IMG/VR virus record: IMGVR_UViG_3300032293_001336
Span: 1 to 30,692 of that record
Source: a virus
DNA length: 30,692 bases
Strand: one strand, 5' to 3'
The translations under genes and the position numbers were made by a program. Shown in pieces: positions 1 to 9,131 of the stretch; the first letter of the stretch is position 1, and each line of letters opens with the position of its first letter. Under the pieces are notes generated by a model that worked only from the letters and a program-made list of their open reading frames with translations, made no database searches and had not been told where the DNA came from.

Positions 1-1563
1 CTTGATCTTCCCAGGTTTCTCCTCGAAGTAGCCTTCCTCATCCGGCTTGATGTCGGCTCCGGTATCGACGAAGACCGTTGTGCCATCTTCGAGAGGCATC
101 TCCTTGATCCTCTCGGACGGGATCTGCCACGCTCCTCCTGCCTCGACCGTATCTCGGACACTCGCCAGTGCCTGCTTCTTCACCTCCTCTCCCGGAGTGA
201 GACGCTCACCGGAGCGGAGCCGGTCGAGCATGGTAATAATCTTGTCTCGTCGCGGATCAGTGCCAAGCAGTGGAGGTCGAGCCTCTCCCCCGAGGACGAT
301 CTCGACCTGCCTTCGGATCGATTGGTATGCGACCCCATCTGGGTCGTTTGCTGGGTTGTAGTTGGAGACCTTGAGTTGTAGAGAGACGATCTCCTCCTCG
401 GTGTTGACCCGCTCCTTATTCAGTTTCTTTCGGAGGAGCGCGACGGTGGTCTCATCTGCGCCGGTCCCTTCGAGTTGCGCCATGAGTTGCTCCTCATTCT
501 TGATCGTGTTTGCCGCAATCCCTTCATCAGCACCCGCCACTCGGGCGTCACGTTCGGTGAGCACCTGTTTGTAGAGGTCTCCGATGAGTTCGCTTCTCGC
601 ACTTGGTGGCAAGTTCTGGTGGTGGAGGAAGTTCCCATCGGCATCCTTCGCCTGCATCTCGGCGAGAACTGCGGTCGGATCCTCTCCATCTTGGAGTCTG
701 GTGTTGATCGAGTTGCCGAGACTTATCGCCCCTTCTCTCGCATCATACTTCGCGAGTTCGTTGTCTCGCTCCTCAGGGGTCTCCCATTGTGTCTGCTCTA
801 TGATCGAGCGACCCAAAGCATAGTCGCCCCGGATCGCAGCAGTCTCTGCCTGCATTCGAGCAGATTCGATGTTGTCGCCTCGGACCTTGTCCTCGATGTC
901 CCACATCGTCCGCACTGCCCAGTCCTCACCTTCCCATCCCTCCGCGACAACCGTGTCTACGATTGCCTGCGCCCCTACCAGGTCGCCTGCCTTCGCCGCT
1001 CGCCAGAGTTCCGCGACTGATGCGTCCCGTGCTCGACCGATGATCTCCTTCTGTGCGTCGAGATCGACGTTGAGTCCAAACCGGGTGCCGAAGGTGACGA
1101 CCCTCTGGTTGATTTCCTCCTTTGCGGCAGGCGAAAGATCGCCGGAGAGCAATTGCCCGCGCACTTTCTCGAATCGGTTCGACCACTCGGTCCCCCACTT
1201 GGTGGGATCAGGCTCCGACAGTTTGAACTTCTGGAAGTCGGCGACGGCAGCATCCATGACATCCTGCGCCTCGGACAGTTTCGTAAAGTTCCACGCCCTC
1301 GCGATCCGCTCCTGCACATCGAACACTGCCTTCCCCACATCCTTCACTCCTGCGCCGACCGCAGAGAGTCCTCTCATGGTCGCCTGTCCCAGATCCTGGG
1401 GAGCATTCGGGATAGGTGCCGCCGCATCGTCTACGGCACTGGAGAGATTGGCAAGACCCCGGAGCGCAGTTGATGCGTCCACTCGCTCCCGTTGCACCGA
1501 CTCAAGTGCGGGGGAGACCGGGTTCGCCGGTCCTTCTGCGCGATACTGTGGGACGATGGGCAT
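1..1563 (-). CDS. Large internal virion protein, N-terminal part (runs off the left edge)
   Basis: An open frame of 521 codons begins at ATG 1563-1561 (MPIVPQYRAEG) and reads to base 1 without a stop. It starts 3 bases after the stop of the upstream gene. The product is almost entirely predicted helix, rich in Ala, Glu, Arg and Gln, with no signal peptide or clear catalytic motif in the part seen. Its place directly after a gp14-like protein and a small membrane protein is that of the T7 gp15/gp16 ejection proteins, which leave the capsid to form a conduit across the cell envelope. The frame ends exactly on a codon boundary at base 1 and continues in phase with the frame entering at base 30692, giving 1401 residues if joined. 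T7 gp16 is of similar size. The role is inferred from position and size, not from a recognised domain. Confidence 0.72.
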   Translation of the reverse strand, partial: MPIVPQYRAEGPANPVSPALESVQRERVDASTALRGLANLSSAVDDAAAPIPNAPQDLGQATMRGLSAVGAGVKDVGKAVFDVQERIARAWNFTKLSEAQDVMDAAVADFQKFKLSEPDPTKWGTEWSNRFEKVRGQLLSGDLSPAAKEEINQRVVTFGTRFGLNVDLDAQKEIIGRARDASVAELWRAAKAGDLVGAQAIVDTVVAEGWEGEDWAVRTMWDIEDKVRGDNIESARMQAETAAIRGDYALGRSIIEQTQWETPEERDNELAKYDAREGAISLGNSINTRLQDGEDPTAVLAEMQAKDADGNFLHHQNLPPSARSELIGDLYKQVLTERDARVAGADEGIAANTIKNEEQLMAQLEGTGADETTVALLRKKLNKERVNTEEEIVSLQLKVSNYNPANDPDGVAYQSIRRQVEIVLGGEARPPLLGTDPRRDKIITMLDRLRSGERLTPGEEVKKQALASVRDTVEAGGAWQIPSERIKEMPLEDGTTVFVDTGADIKPDEEGYFEEKPGKIK

Positions 1564-1566
1564 GGG

Positions 1567-1953
1567 TCAGGGCTTTCCTTGCAGGTTTCGGAGTTCTTGG
1601 AGGATTATCGAGTTCTGCTCCTTGAGCGTTATCGCCCCCTGCTCCATGCGGTCGAGCCTCTTGTCGAGTTCGTAGAATTGCTCTCGCGAGACCGGTGGTG
1701 AAGCGTCGGTTCTGATCGCTCTCGCCTCCATCGCAGTCACCCTGGGCTTGATGTCTTGGATCTCGACCTCATGGGTTTTCTGGACGTCGTTCACCGTCCA
1801 CACCCAGCCAAAGACAGAGACCCCGGCAACTGCCATCAGTCCGAGTGCCCATGCAATCACCCGCAGTGCGGACCCGGCTTTATTGATCCGGTCCATCGCG
1901 TCCATGAAGGAGTTCTCTTCGATTTCGTTCATCGTGTAGTTTGCTATCGTCAT
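1567..1953 (-). CDS. Small membrane-anchored coiled-coil protein (128 aa)
   Basis: The 128-residue product has a short charged N-terminus, one strong transmembrane segment at about residues 31-53 (Ala/Val/Leu/Trp rich) and a charged C-terminal half with heptad-like spacing (about 88-124) that looks like a coiled coil. The start overlaps the stop of the gp14-like gene by ATGA, so translation is probably coupled. The topology (one membrane helix followed by a coiled coil) resembles XhlA-type haemolysin/holin-associated proteins and also i-spanins. It sits among the ejection proteins rather than in the lysis cluster, so a role in the core or in envelope passage is equally possible. I do not recognise a named family with confidence. 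Confidence 0.8.
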   Translation of the reverse strand: MTIANYTMNEIEENSFMDAMDRINKAGSALRVIAWALGLMAVAGVSVFGWVWTVNDVQKTHEVEIQDIKPRVTAMEARAIRTDASPPVSREQFYELDKRLDRMEQGAITLKEQNSIILQELRNLQGKP

Positions 1954-2774
1954 GGTCTGAAGATTCCCCCCCCGACTTGCTTCGCGTAGGCAGAAGGCAC
2001 CTTGCCCATGCCCAGGTAGTTCGAGGTGAATTTGTTGTCGATAAACCCTCCGACCCCGGAGAGGGCAGTGCTGACTGCGCCGAGGCGTTGCCCCTGTGCT
2101 TGGTCTGCCCCTGACATGCGGCGAATCTCAGCCTGCATGCGGGCGGATTGGAATGCGGTCTGCGCTCCCAGTCGTCCCAGTCGAATTGCTGCCGAGGAGA
2201 GTCTCGCCCCCCTTTGGGAAATCCCGAAGTCTGCCCGTGCCCGAACTGCTCCACGGTTCGAGTCGAGTTCCATCATCGTCGCCTGATCGAGGGTCGCGTT
2301 TCGGTCGAAGTTCGCCTGATCGTGCTCGTCCTGCACTGCGAGTCGGAACTGTGCCGCCGACTCTGCCATCACTTCGAGGGCGGATCCTGACGCAGTCACG
2401 CCTGATGCCGCAACTGCTGCCCTCTGGCTCGACCGGAACTCATCGAACGTCCGCATCTTCCGGCGGATCGATTCTCGACTCGTCGATGTCTTCGCCTCCG
2501 CAAAGGATCGGAGCCTCTCCGCATTCCTCCTCTGTGCTTCGGTCTCGGCAAGGGCAAGGCGCAGGTTCGTTTGCGCCGCAGTTTTCTGTATGCCGATCCC
2601 GATCCGGTCGAGGCGCAGTCCCGTCAGGGTTGAACTGCGTTGCGCATTTGCGTTGGACAGATCGGCCTGGTAGTTGAGTTCAGAGATCTGATCGTAGAGG
2701 TTCGCGGACCCGAGTTGACCGAGGATCCCCAGGCTTGATCCGACTGCACTGATGAGTGTTGAAAGAATACGCAT
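1950..2774 (-). CDS. Internal virion protein, T7 gp14-like
   Basis: This 274-residue protein has a hydrophobic N-terminus (about residues 1-27, with Gly/Leu/Ile) followed by a long Ala-, Arg- and Gln-rich helical body, and a Gly-containing C-terminus. Proteins of this build directly after the tail nozzle gene are the gp14-type internal core proteins of short-tailed phages, which are ejected first and sit in the outer membrane. The start codon shares a base with the stop of the upstream nozzle gene (TGATG), and the end overlaps the next gene by ATGA. No enzymatic motif is visible. The assignment rests on position, length, composition and the typical N-terminus. Confidence 0.75.
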   Translation of the reverse strand: MRILSTLISAVGSSLGILGQLGSANLYDQISELNYQADLSNANAQRSSTLTGLRLDRIGIGIQKTAAQTNLRLALAETEAQRRNAERLRSFAEAKTSTSRESIRRKMRTFDEFRSSQRAAVAASGVTASGSALEVMAESAAQFRLAVQDEHDQANFDRNATLDQATMMELDSNRGAVRARADFGISQRGARLSSAAIRLGRLGAQTAFQSARMQAEIRRMSGADQAQGQRLGAVSTALSGVGGFIDNKFTSNYLGMGKVPSAYAKQVGGGIFRP

Positions 2775-5700
2775 CAGGTGCCGGTGATCTCGATTTTAGG
2801 GATGATCGCGAGGATGTTGCACGGGAGCGGCAGGGTTTGCCGAATCGTGAAATCGACAGAGGTCTTGTGTGCGCCAAGGTTGCTGATGTCAACCATCCCA
2901 GTGAAAAGATCCTCCGGTGATCCGTTGAGCGTTTCGGTGGATCGACCGAGGATGTAGAACCACTTGTCGCCGGTCTCGTCAGGGTCATCGGCATACTGCG
3001 CACCGTAGGTCTTCCAGAGGTTGATCGTCGCCCTCTTGGCAACGTGCTTCCGCCCCTGTGCCGTGCCGATGTCACTGCTGGAAATCTCGATCTTCGAGGG
3101 TTGCAGCTTCGAGACGTAGGGAAGTCCCGCGATGATGACATCTGCTGCGTCAACGATTGTGACGTCGCCTGACGTCACTGCGGCGGATGGTTCGACTCCA
3201 CCGTCTGCGAGGATGTCCACCGTCCTGCCTTCGAGGTGGTCGAGTCCCGTAGCGGTGGTGATGTTGGTGCCCTCGGTGATGACCGCAGAGTCAACGAAGA
3301 CGAGCCGGGTGACGTCGTCGTTGTCGAGCTTGGCGAAGTGGTCGGGGTCGAAACGCTCGATGAAACGGGTGCCGCCACGATTGACCACAAACCAGACCTG
3401 GTCGGAGTCTCCCTCGTCTCCGTAGATGACTGCGACCGACTCAAAGAGACCGGTGCCCGAGGTGTGCCTCGCCCAGGCAATGACGTTCTGGTCAGGTTCG
3501 TAGGTGAGGCTGAGCAGGGTTCCGTCCGTCCTGACGCACCACATAATCGGGTCGGGTTGCTGCTGGAATGCCATCTGCTTGATTCCAGACTTCGTAACGT
3601 GCTCGGCGAGCACCGTCAGGTCCGAGGCTTGACCTTCGCCTCCTCCACCTCCGTAGGTGAACTGCCGAACCTTTCTTGCGCCCCTCTGGATGAAAAGCAA
3701 GTTGTTCGCCGCGACGAATGCCTGCTTGTGGGTCGATCCGAATCGGGACTGGCGACGGACGAAGATATTCGACGGGGTAATCGCAGTCTGCTGGGAGGTC
3801 GATGCGGTCCACTCCTCTGACTGCGTGAAGATGATGAGGGAGTCGTGCGAGACCATGCTCTGGATCGCGCTCCCCTCCTGCGCGGCGAGAGTGAACGAGA
3901 GAGCATCCGAGTCGAACGCTCCCCGGCGAAAGTTCTCGTAGTCGCCGGTCGCCGATGCCCAGATCGTGTTGGGCTGGAGTTCGGTTCCACCGAACCAGAG
4001 TCTCTGCTCATGGAAGCAGACCGCCCGAGGATAACCGGCATACTCGGCCCATGCCTCGATTGCCCACTCAGTCGTTGCGTTGGTCGAGTCAAACGGCAAT
4101 TCAATTTGGCAATCCACCAAAGGAGTCCCATCAAAGGTGATGCCATTGAGGATGCGGGCGTAGCCGACCCGGCGAGAGTCGCCTGCTTCGAGGTAGGCAA
4201 TGCCAGCACTTGTGGTCCCATCCTCGATGAACTCAAGTCGCAGATCTGTCGCCTTTTCGGTCGATGAGGTGTAAACGATCTGCCTCCCGTTTGCCTCGCC
4301 TGAGAACTGAAACGTCTTGAGCGGCACCCATGCTCCAGCGTTGTCCTTGGCTTTTAGGATCAGAGTTCCTACTGCCACACCATAGGTGTAGACCGTGTAG
4401 TCCCCGAGGACCGAGAGCGCGGAGGAAATCGTTGAATCTGCGAGGCTACATGGAACCTGAGACGCAGACCTTCGTTGTGAAAGAAGAATTCTCGCACCCG
4501 TGTATTCTGATGTATCAAGCGTTTCAGTAAAAGGACTGGCAGTAAAACGAATCTGCGTCAATCCCGTGGACGCAACTGACGGTGCGGCAGTTACCACTGA
4601 GTTGTTGATATCGCGAAATGCTGGGAAGGACCAGTTTACCTTCGACCAGGTAAAAGATTCCGAAAAGTAGGATACGACAAACGTCCTTTCAAGCTTTTGC
4701 GGCGGATGTTGCGGATGGCAAAAATACGCGAGGTTGCCGATCTGTGCGATCTGGACGTCAAAGATTTGAGAGGCTGAGTAGGGCGTCACCAGCACCAACG
4801 GGTTACCAGGGTTGTTGCTCACGTCCTCCACCAACGCACCATTGTCATTCCAGATTCGGATGAACCCGTCCCGCATCTCGATGACACGCCTTTCCGTTGC
4901 GCTTAGGTTGAAGTCAACAAATCGCGCAGGGGTGTTGACGTTCGCGGAAGTAAGTTCGTAGGCTTTATACCTTTGGGTATCCACCCAGAACGAGCCTACG
5001 GCATACCCAGCATTTGTCCCGTCAGATCCAATGGGATATCTCGTCGATGTCAGGTTGTGCTTTCCAGTAACGATTGCCCATATAGCTGCATTAGTAGCTG
5101 CACTTGTGCATTTATAGAGCGTTCGGGTGCGCCACACCCAAACCGAATTGTCAACAAATCCGTCTCCACCATTGTCAAACGAATCGGGTTTTCGAGTTTC
5201 CTCCATTGAATGCTTTACGTTCAATGGAATCCATTTTGCGGCATTTGCAGTGTCGTCAGTGCATTTCCACGCAAACCCTTTGTAATACGCAATGGATGAA
5301 TCTTCAATATACCCTTTGGTTCTGTCGTCGTATTGGTTCGGAATAAACTTCCCAACTGCATTGACGACCCTGCTCCAAGTTCCTGCGGAGGCGTTTGTGC
5401 AGACATACAATGCCCCGCTTTCCGGTATGAACCATAGAGAATTATTCACATATCCTTGGCTGGAGTTGTTGCTCGTAGTTGGAATAGTTGTGGCGTTGAG
5501 GACGGAAAGTTGCGTTACCTGCACCCATGTTGCGGTCGATGGGCCGATGACAGTGCATTTGTAGAGCGTTCCTGCTGGCATGATTCTCCAGAGGGAGTTG
5601 AGTCCGTATCCAACGCTTGAGTTTTGCGCGTTGCCTGGAATTCCAACTGCCTGCATGTCATGCCGCAGTCCCTGCTGTGACCATGTCGCAGAACTTGCGG

Positions 5701-6040
5701 TTACGGAACTAGCAAGATATGGAATTGCAACATCCCGCACCAAAAGACTTCCGATCTCGTAATTAAACCGGTTGTCATAACTCGTATTCGGGACTGTGTT
5801 ATCACCACCATAGAGCAGGTTGCTTGCATGACGCTGCGTTCGCTCAGTCCAAGATGCAACGGTTGGAAGCGTCCCCAGATACATCGTGCCAGGTCGCCGG
5901 AACGCTCCCCCATAGACCCGAGGGATGAAGTTTTCAAGCTTACGGCAGGAGAACGGGTGCTTCGCGTCATCGACACGGGCATCCATGAGAGGTGAGATCT
6001 CGCCTGCGTTGAACGAATTTCGGTGAACGTGTATGCTCAT
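2774..6040 (-). CDS. Tail tubular protein B (nozzle), gp12-like, with six inserted repeats
   Basis: The 1088-residue protein opens with the signature of gp12-type nozzle proteins: SFNAGEISPLMDARVD, then CRKLENFIPRVYGGAFRRPG (residues about 9-51). The nozzle fold resumes from about residue 380 (RVIEMRDGFIRIWND) and runs to the C-terminus, including a typical stretch of the form AVCFHEQRLWFGG and further on KQAFVAANNLLFIQRG. Between about residues 80 and 375 there are about six copies of a 45-55-residue unit of pattern G-x(4)-SLW-x(7)-Y-x-CT-x(6)-A-x-W-x(2)-V, which is absent from ordinary gp12 proteins. This lengthens the protein well beyond the usual 750-850 residues. The DNA for residues roughly 60-540 is visibly more AT-rich than the flanks, a sign of separate acquisition. 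The inserted units could bind cell-surface glycans (inference). Confidence 0.9.
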   Translation of the reverse strand: MSIHVHRNSFNAGEISPLMDARVDDAKHPFSCRKLENFIPRVYGGAFRRPGTMYLGTLPTVASWTERTQRHASNLLYGGDNTVPNTSYDNRFNYEIGSLLVRDVAIPYLASSVTASSATWSQQGLRHDMQAVGIPGNAQNSSVGYGLNSLWRIMPAGTLYKCTVIGPSTATWVQVTQLSVLNATTIPTTSNNSSQGYVNNSLWFIPESGALYVCTNASAGTWSRVVNAVGKFIPNQYDDRTKGYIEDSSIAYYKGFAWKCTDDTANAAKWIPLNVKHSMEETRKPDSFDNGGDGFVDNSVWVWRTRTLYKCTSAATNAAIWAIVTGKHNLTSTRYPIGSDGTNAGYAVGSFWVDTQRYKAYELTSANVNTPARFVDFNLSATERRVIEMRDGFIRIWNDNGALVEDVSNNPGNPLVLVTPYSASQIFDVQIAQIGNLAYFCHPQHPPQKLERTFVVSYFSESFTWSKVNWSFPAFRDINNSVVTAAPSVASTGLTQIRFTASPFTETLDTSEYTGARILLSQRRSASQVPCSLADSTISSALSVLGDYTVYTYGVAVGTLILKAKDNAGAWVPLKTFQFSGEANGRQIVYTSSTEKATDLRLEFIEDGTTSAGIAYLEAGDSRRVGYARILNGITFDGTPLVDCQIELPFDSTNATTEWAIEAWAEYAGYPRAVCFHEQRLWFGGTELQPNTIWASATGDYENFRRGAFDSDALSFTLAAQEGSAIQSMVSHDSLIIFTQSEEWTASTSQQTAITPSNIFVRRQSRFGSTHKQAFVAANNLLFIQRGARKVRQFTYGGGGGEGQASDLTVLAEHVTKSGIKQMAFQQQPDPIMWCVRTDGTLLSLTYEPDQNVIAWARHTSGTGLFESVAVIYGDEGDSDQVWFVVNRGGTRFIERFDPDHFAKLDNDDVTRLVFVDSAVITEGTNITTATGLDHLEGRTVDILADGGVEPSAAVTSGDVTIVDAADVIIAGLPYVSKLQPSKIEISSSDIGTAQGRKHVAKRATINLWKTYGAQYADDPDETGDKWFYILGRSTETLNGSPEDLFTGMVDISNLGAHKTSVDFTIRQTLPLPCNILAIIPKIEITGT

Positions 6041-6042
6041 AA

Positions 6043-6477
6043 TTATTCGTAGGTCATCGCCTCCTCGAACCAGGTGTCTACGTCTCCTTCATCGATCAGC
6101 AACTGCTGCCGGATTGCCTCGACCTTCGGGGAAGTCCTGCGCACGGTGGGCGCATATTCAAACCATTCGGTCATGATCTCCCGCTCGGTCTGGTCCGGGA
6201 TCGCAGCAATGGCAGCAAGGACGGTGGCTTTGATGCCGCGGCGAATGAGCATCTCCCCGAACTGGGCGCGGGTGAGGATCATCGCCGCTCTGGCGGCCTG
6301 GGTCGCGGCGAGCGCAGAGGCTACGGCATGCGCCGCTTCTGCCGCTTCCCGATGGGTCTCGATTTCCTCCAACGTCGGGACGGTGCCATCATCACCGGCG
6401 ATAATTGTGTTGCCGTAGACGGTCCATCCGCCCCTGTCGGGGAAGGCATAGGAAAGGATGTCGTGGATTGAAATCAT
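6043..6477 (-). CDS. Fibre-associated phage protein of unknown function (144 aa)
   Basis: The N-terminal third (MISIHDILSYAFPDRGG...) reads as a small beta-rich part. Residues about 40-75 are an Ala/Glu helix (HREAAEAAHAVASALAAT), and the C-terminal part contains RAQFGEMLIRRG, AAIAAIPDQTEREIMTEWFEYA and VRR. Small proteins with this AAIAAIPD...RE...WEYA...V-R pattern are common just after tail-fibre genes in many phages, where they may be fibre-assembly factors or fibre-linked structural proteins. The gene lies 5 bases after the collagen-like fibre gene and 2 bases before the nozzle gene. The function is not established. Confidence 0.8.
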   Translation of the reverse strand: MISIHDILSYAFPDRGGWTVYGNTIIAGDDGTVPTLEEIETHREAAEAAHAVASALAATQAARAAMILTRAQFGEMLIRRGIKATVLAAIAAIPDQTEREIMTEWFEYAPTVRRTSPKVEAIRQQLLIDEGDVDTWFEEAMTYE

Positions 6478-6482
6478 ATCCG

Positions 6483-9131
6483 TTATGGGATTCTCGTAAG
6501 TCGCACCACCGCCCCTTTAAGCACTGTTAAACTTCCACCGCTTTCTGATCCTAATCGCACGTTAATTTGCCCAATGGATGATCCATTTATAACTGTTGCA
6601 TACGCTCTAAAGGGAAGCACCTCAGTAGAACCCGCTCCTTCTAAAGCCTGTGAAAAAAATGAGCTTGCTGTAAGTGATGTTCTTGAAACGCTTGTTGCCG
6701 TCCAATGCTCAATTCCATATTGCACGTACGGCGATCCAGTTGTTGGCCCGTCAAAACGCACAAACATCCCAGAAGTTGTTGAAGTAGTGCTGCGATAGCC
6801 AATCACCTCAACAAGCATTTTTTCATTTGGCTGGATTATAATGATAGGGAGAAGTCCCACACCGTTTACGGAGCTGGTTACTATATTATCGGTGAGCATA
6901 TAAACGATTGATGGTGGTATGCCATCAAGCTTTGCAGCATATGCCGCAGTCATCAGACCGTCTTGGCTTGCCGTAGCGTCTCTGATCTTGTCGTTGCCTC
7001 CGGTGACATGAGTTGAAGCATGCGGAGCAGGAACTATATTACTAAGGAGCGGAGTGCGGAAAAAGTTGTTTTCAAGCGTTGCATAAAATTGCGCGGAGGA
7101 CGCAACTGGGACGGTTCCTTGGATTTCACACCAATAAAAGACCCCGCTACCAACAGTTCCATTCGCCGCGGAATCTGTTCCCGATCCTGCTGTAAAGGTG
7201 ATAGAGGCAAGGTAGCATCCGAAAAGTTTATACGTTGGAGTGGATCCTCCATCGTTATTGCCCCCAGTCGCAGAAGTGCCGATGAGATTCAATGTAATCG
7301 CCACTGATCTATCACTTATGAGCACCGGTTTCTTCGGGGTATAGCCCGGTTCAAAAGGACCGGGGGTTAAGCCTGACCAATTTATCGTGAGGGTTGTTTG
7401 AAGTCTGCTCAGTCCTCTGATGCGAACGATTTCTTCGGAGTCTCCTATCGAGTAGTAGGTGATCGTGTAGTTGCCAGCACCCAGCTCGATGTTCCTCGCC
7501 CCCGCATTCCACGCCGCTTGTGCCGTTAGGAATGGGTAGGAGGGATTCCCAACGACTCCGGTCGAATCGAGTCCCGATGAATTGACCCAGGTGATGAGGG
7601 GTGTCAAGATGGTAGCCCCTGGGGGACCGGGAGGACCGGCAGGACCGGCAGGACCAGGAGGTCCACCTTCCGGGCCTTGAGGTCCAGTCGGTCCCTGTGG
7701 TCCCTCCGGTCCCTGTGGACCGGTAAGTCCCCGCAGTCCCTGTGGTCCTGTGAGTCCCTGTGGACCCTGCGGTCCCGCCACGTTCGATGCTGGTCCCTCT
7801 GGACCCTGCGGTCCCGTGAGTCCCGTTGGTCCTGTGAGTCCCTGTGGACCCTGCGGTCCTGTGAGTCCTTGAATTCCCTGCGGTCCTGTTGGTCCAGTCG
7901 GTCCCGGAACGGTCGATACTGGTCCCTGTGGACCCGTTTGTCCTTGGATTCCCTGTGGACCCGTGAGTCCTTGGATTCCCTGCGGTCCCTGCGGTCCACC
8001 TGTTCCCGCGATGATCCCGTGGAGCGGAGGCGTGGTGAAATCCTCATCGAGGGCACCTGATCCAACGACGGTGAAATCGACATACGTCGATTGCGTCGTT
8101 TTCGCAGTGATTTTGAATTGTGCGGCTTTGTCGAATGCGGAGATGTAGATCGAATGTCCGACAACGATGTCGTTGAACCATGTCGTGTGGTTCTGACTGT
8201 ATTGGTCACTTTTCGCGATTCTTAGCAAGGTGACGCTACTGACCACATTATTGTTTACCGTAAAGAATCCCGCCGTAGGAATCGCTCCGTTTGTCCCGCG
8301 ACGATAGGCGAGTCCAGCCACCCCGCCGTTCTGTCCATCAAGACCAGTCGGTCCAAGTGGTCCTTGCATGCCAGTCGCACCTTCTGGTCCCTGCGGTCCT
8401 GTTGGTCCCTGTGCACCAGTCGCGCCGGTCAGTCCCTGTGGTCCTGCTGGACCCTGCGGTCCTGTAGGTCCAGTTGGTCCAGGCACAGTGGATGCTGCTC
8501 CCGGTGGACCGGTCGGGCCGATCACCGTCCGAACGTGATCGAAGTCTCCGTTCATCGGTCTCTGGTGCCGACCAAACCCGCCGGTCGAGAGAGGGTCCGC
8601 ACTCCTCGCTCCGGTTCCGGCATCAACGAATCGCGCCGCCTTGGCGATCTTCTGTCCCTGCTCGATGAGGTCTTTCCTGCGGGAGTCACTGCCGGTGACG
8701 TCCATGCAGATGGCAGCAGCAAGGTGGTGCGCGAAGGCATCGGCGAAGAGCGAGTCGAACTGTGAGCAGTCGGTCACCTGCCGCACATAGGTGATATGTG
8801 CTGAGCTTGAGTTGGTGAGAAGCATCCCGCCCTCGATGGCGAAGGAGGTCTGGCACCGTGCGGTCTCGACCCGGTTGAAGGTCACTACCCGCAAGCAATC
8901 AGACGGGAGGGGGAACTGATACTGCCACTCGAAGGCAGGGGACTCGGGAGACTTGGAGAGTTCGACTCTCTCTGTCGCGAAGTCCCATGGGTGCCCCCGG
9001 AGGAGCGAGTCTCGGACAGGCTCGAAGTGGATGCCGATGGAGCGTGCCGGTGCGGTGCCGTCATCGAGGTAGCTGAGCGCAGGTTGCCCGAGGAGTGAGA
9101 GTGCCCTATTCGCAAGATCGGTCTTGGTCAT
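6483..9131 (-). CDS. gp11-like tail tube domain fused to a collagen-like tail fibre
   Basis: Residues 1-about 185 are a second gp11-type tail tube domain, clearly paralogous to the gene just upstream (shared MT-TDLAN-ALS-LG, VRDSLLR-H-W-FAT, PSD-LR and FVDAG...ADPL). From about residue 205 come Gly-Pro-rich triplets of collagen type (about 205-269 and 378-505), separated by a roughly 105-residue beta-type domain. Residues 510-about 740 look like a beta-rich body with an [13 protein letters not shown] motif seen in phage fibres. The last 130 or so residues form a Ser/Thr/Val-rich beta C-terminus, probably the receptor-binding tip. The 3' quarter of the gene is AT-richer than the rest. The fusion would anchor trimeric collagen-like fibres directly in the tail adaptor ring. 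The start overlaps the upstream gene by ATGA. Confidence 0.9.
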   Translation of the reverse strand: MTKTDLANRALSLLGQPALSYLDDGTAPARSIGIHFEPVRDSLLRGHPWDFATERVELSKSPESPAFEWQYQFPLPSDCLRVVTFNRVETARCQTSFAIEGGMLLTNSSSAHITYVRQVTDCSQFDSLFADAFAHHLAAAICMDVTGSDSRRKDLIEQGQKIAKAARFVDAGTGARSADPLSTGGFGRHQRPMNGDFDHVRTVIGPTGPPGAASTVPGPTGPTGPQGPAGPQGLTGATGAQGPTGPQGPEGATGMQGPLGPTGLDGQNGGVAGLAYRRGTNGAIPTAGFFTVNNNVVSSVTLLRIAKSDQYSQNHTTWFNDIVVGHSIYISAFDKAAQFKITAKTTQSTYVDFTVVGSGALDEDFTTPPLHGIIAGTGGPQGPQGIQGLTGPQGIQGQTGPQGPVSTVPGPTGPTGPQGIQGLTGPQGPQGLTGPTGLTGPQGPEGPASNVAGPQGPQGLTGPQGLRGLTGPQGPEGPQGPTGPQGPEGGPPGPAGPAGPPGPPGATILTPLITWVNSSGLDSTGVVGNPSYPFLTAQAAWNAGARNIELGAGNYTITYYSIGDSEEIVRIRGLSRLQTTLTINWSGLTPGPFEPGYTPKKPVLISDRSVAITLNLIGTSATGGNNDGGSTPTYKLFGCYLASITFTAGSGTDSAANGTVGSGVFYWCEIQGTVPVASSAQFYATLENNFFRTPLLSNIVPAPHASTHVTGGNDKIRDATASQDGLMTAAYAAKLDGIPPSIVYMLTDNIVTSSVNGVGLLPIIIIQPNEKMLVEVIGYRSTTSTTSGMFVRFDGPTTGSPYVQYGIEHWTATSVSRTSLTASSFFSQALEGAGSTEVLPFRAYATVINGSSIGQINVRLGSESGGSLTVLKGAVVRLTRIP
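7611..8010 (-). repeat. Collagen-like tandem triplet repeats (second, longer block)
   Basis: On the minus strand this stretch is a run of GGN-CCN-CAG/ACN-type 9-base units encoding Gly-X-Y triplets ([18 protein letters not shown]). A shorter block lies at about 8325-8518. The near-identical 9-base units are prone to in-frame gain or loss of repeats, which would alter fibre length. Confidence 0.85.

Noticed and set aside
7611-8518. CRISPR array
   Set aside because: The repeats are short coding triplets of a collagen-like protein in one frame, with no unique spacers of constant length and no cas genes.
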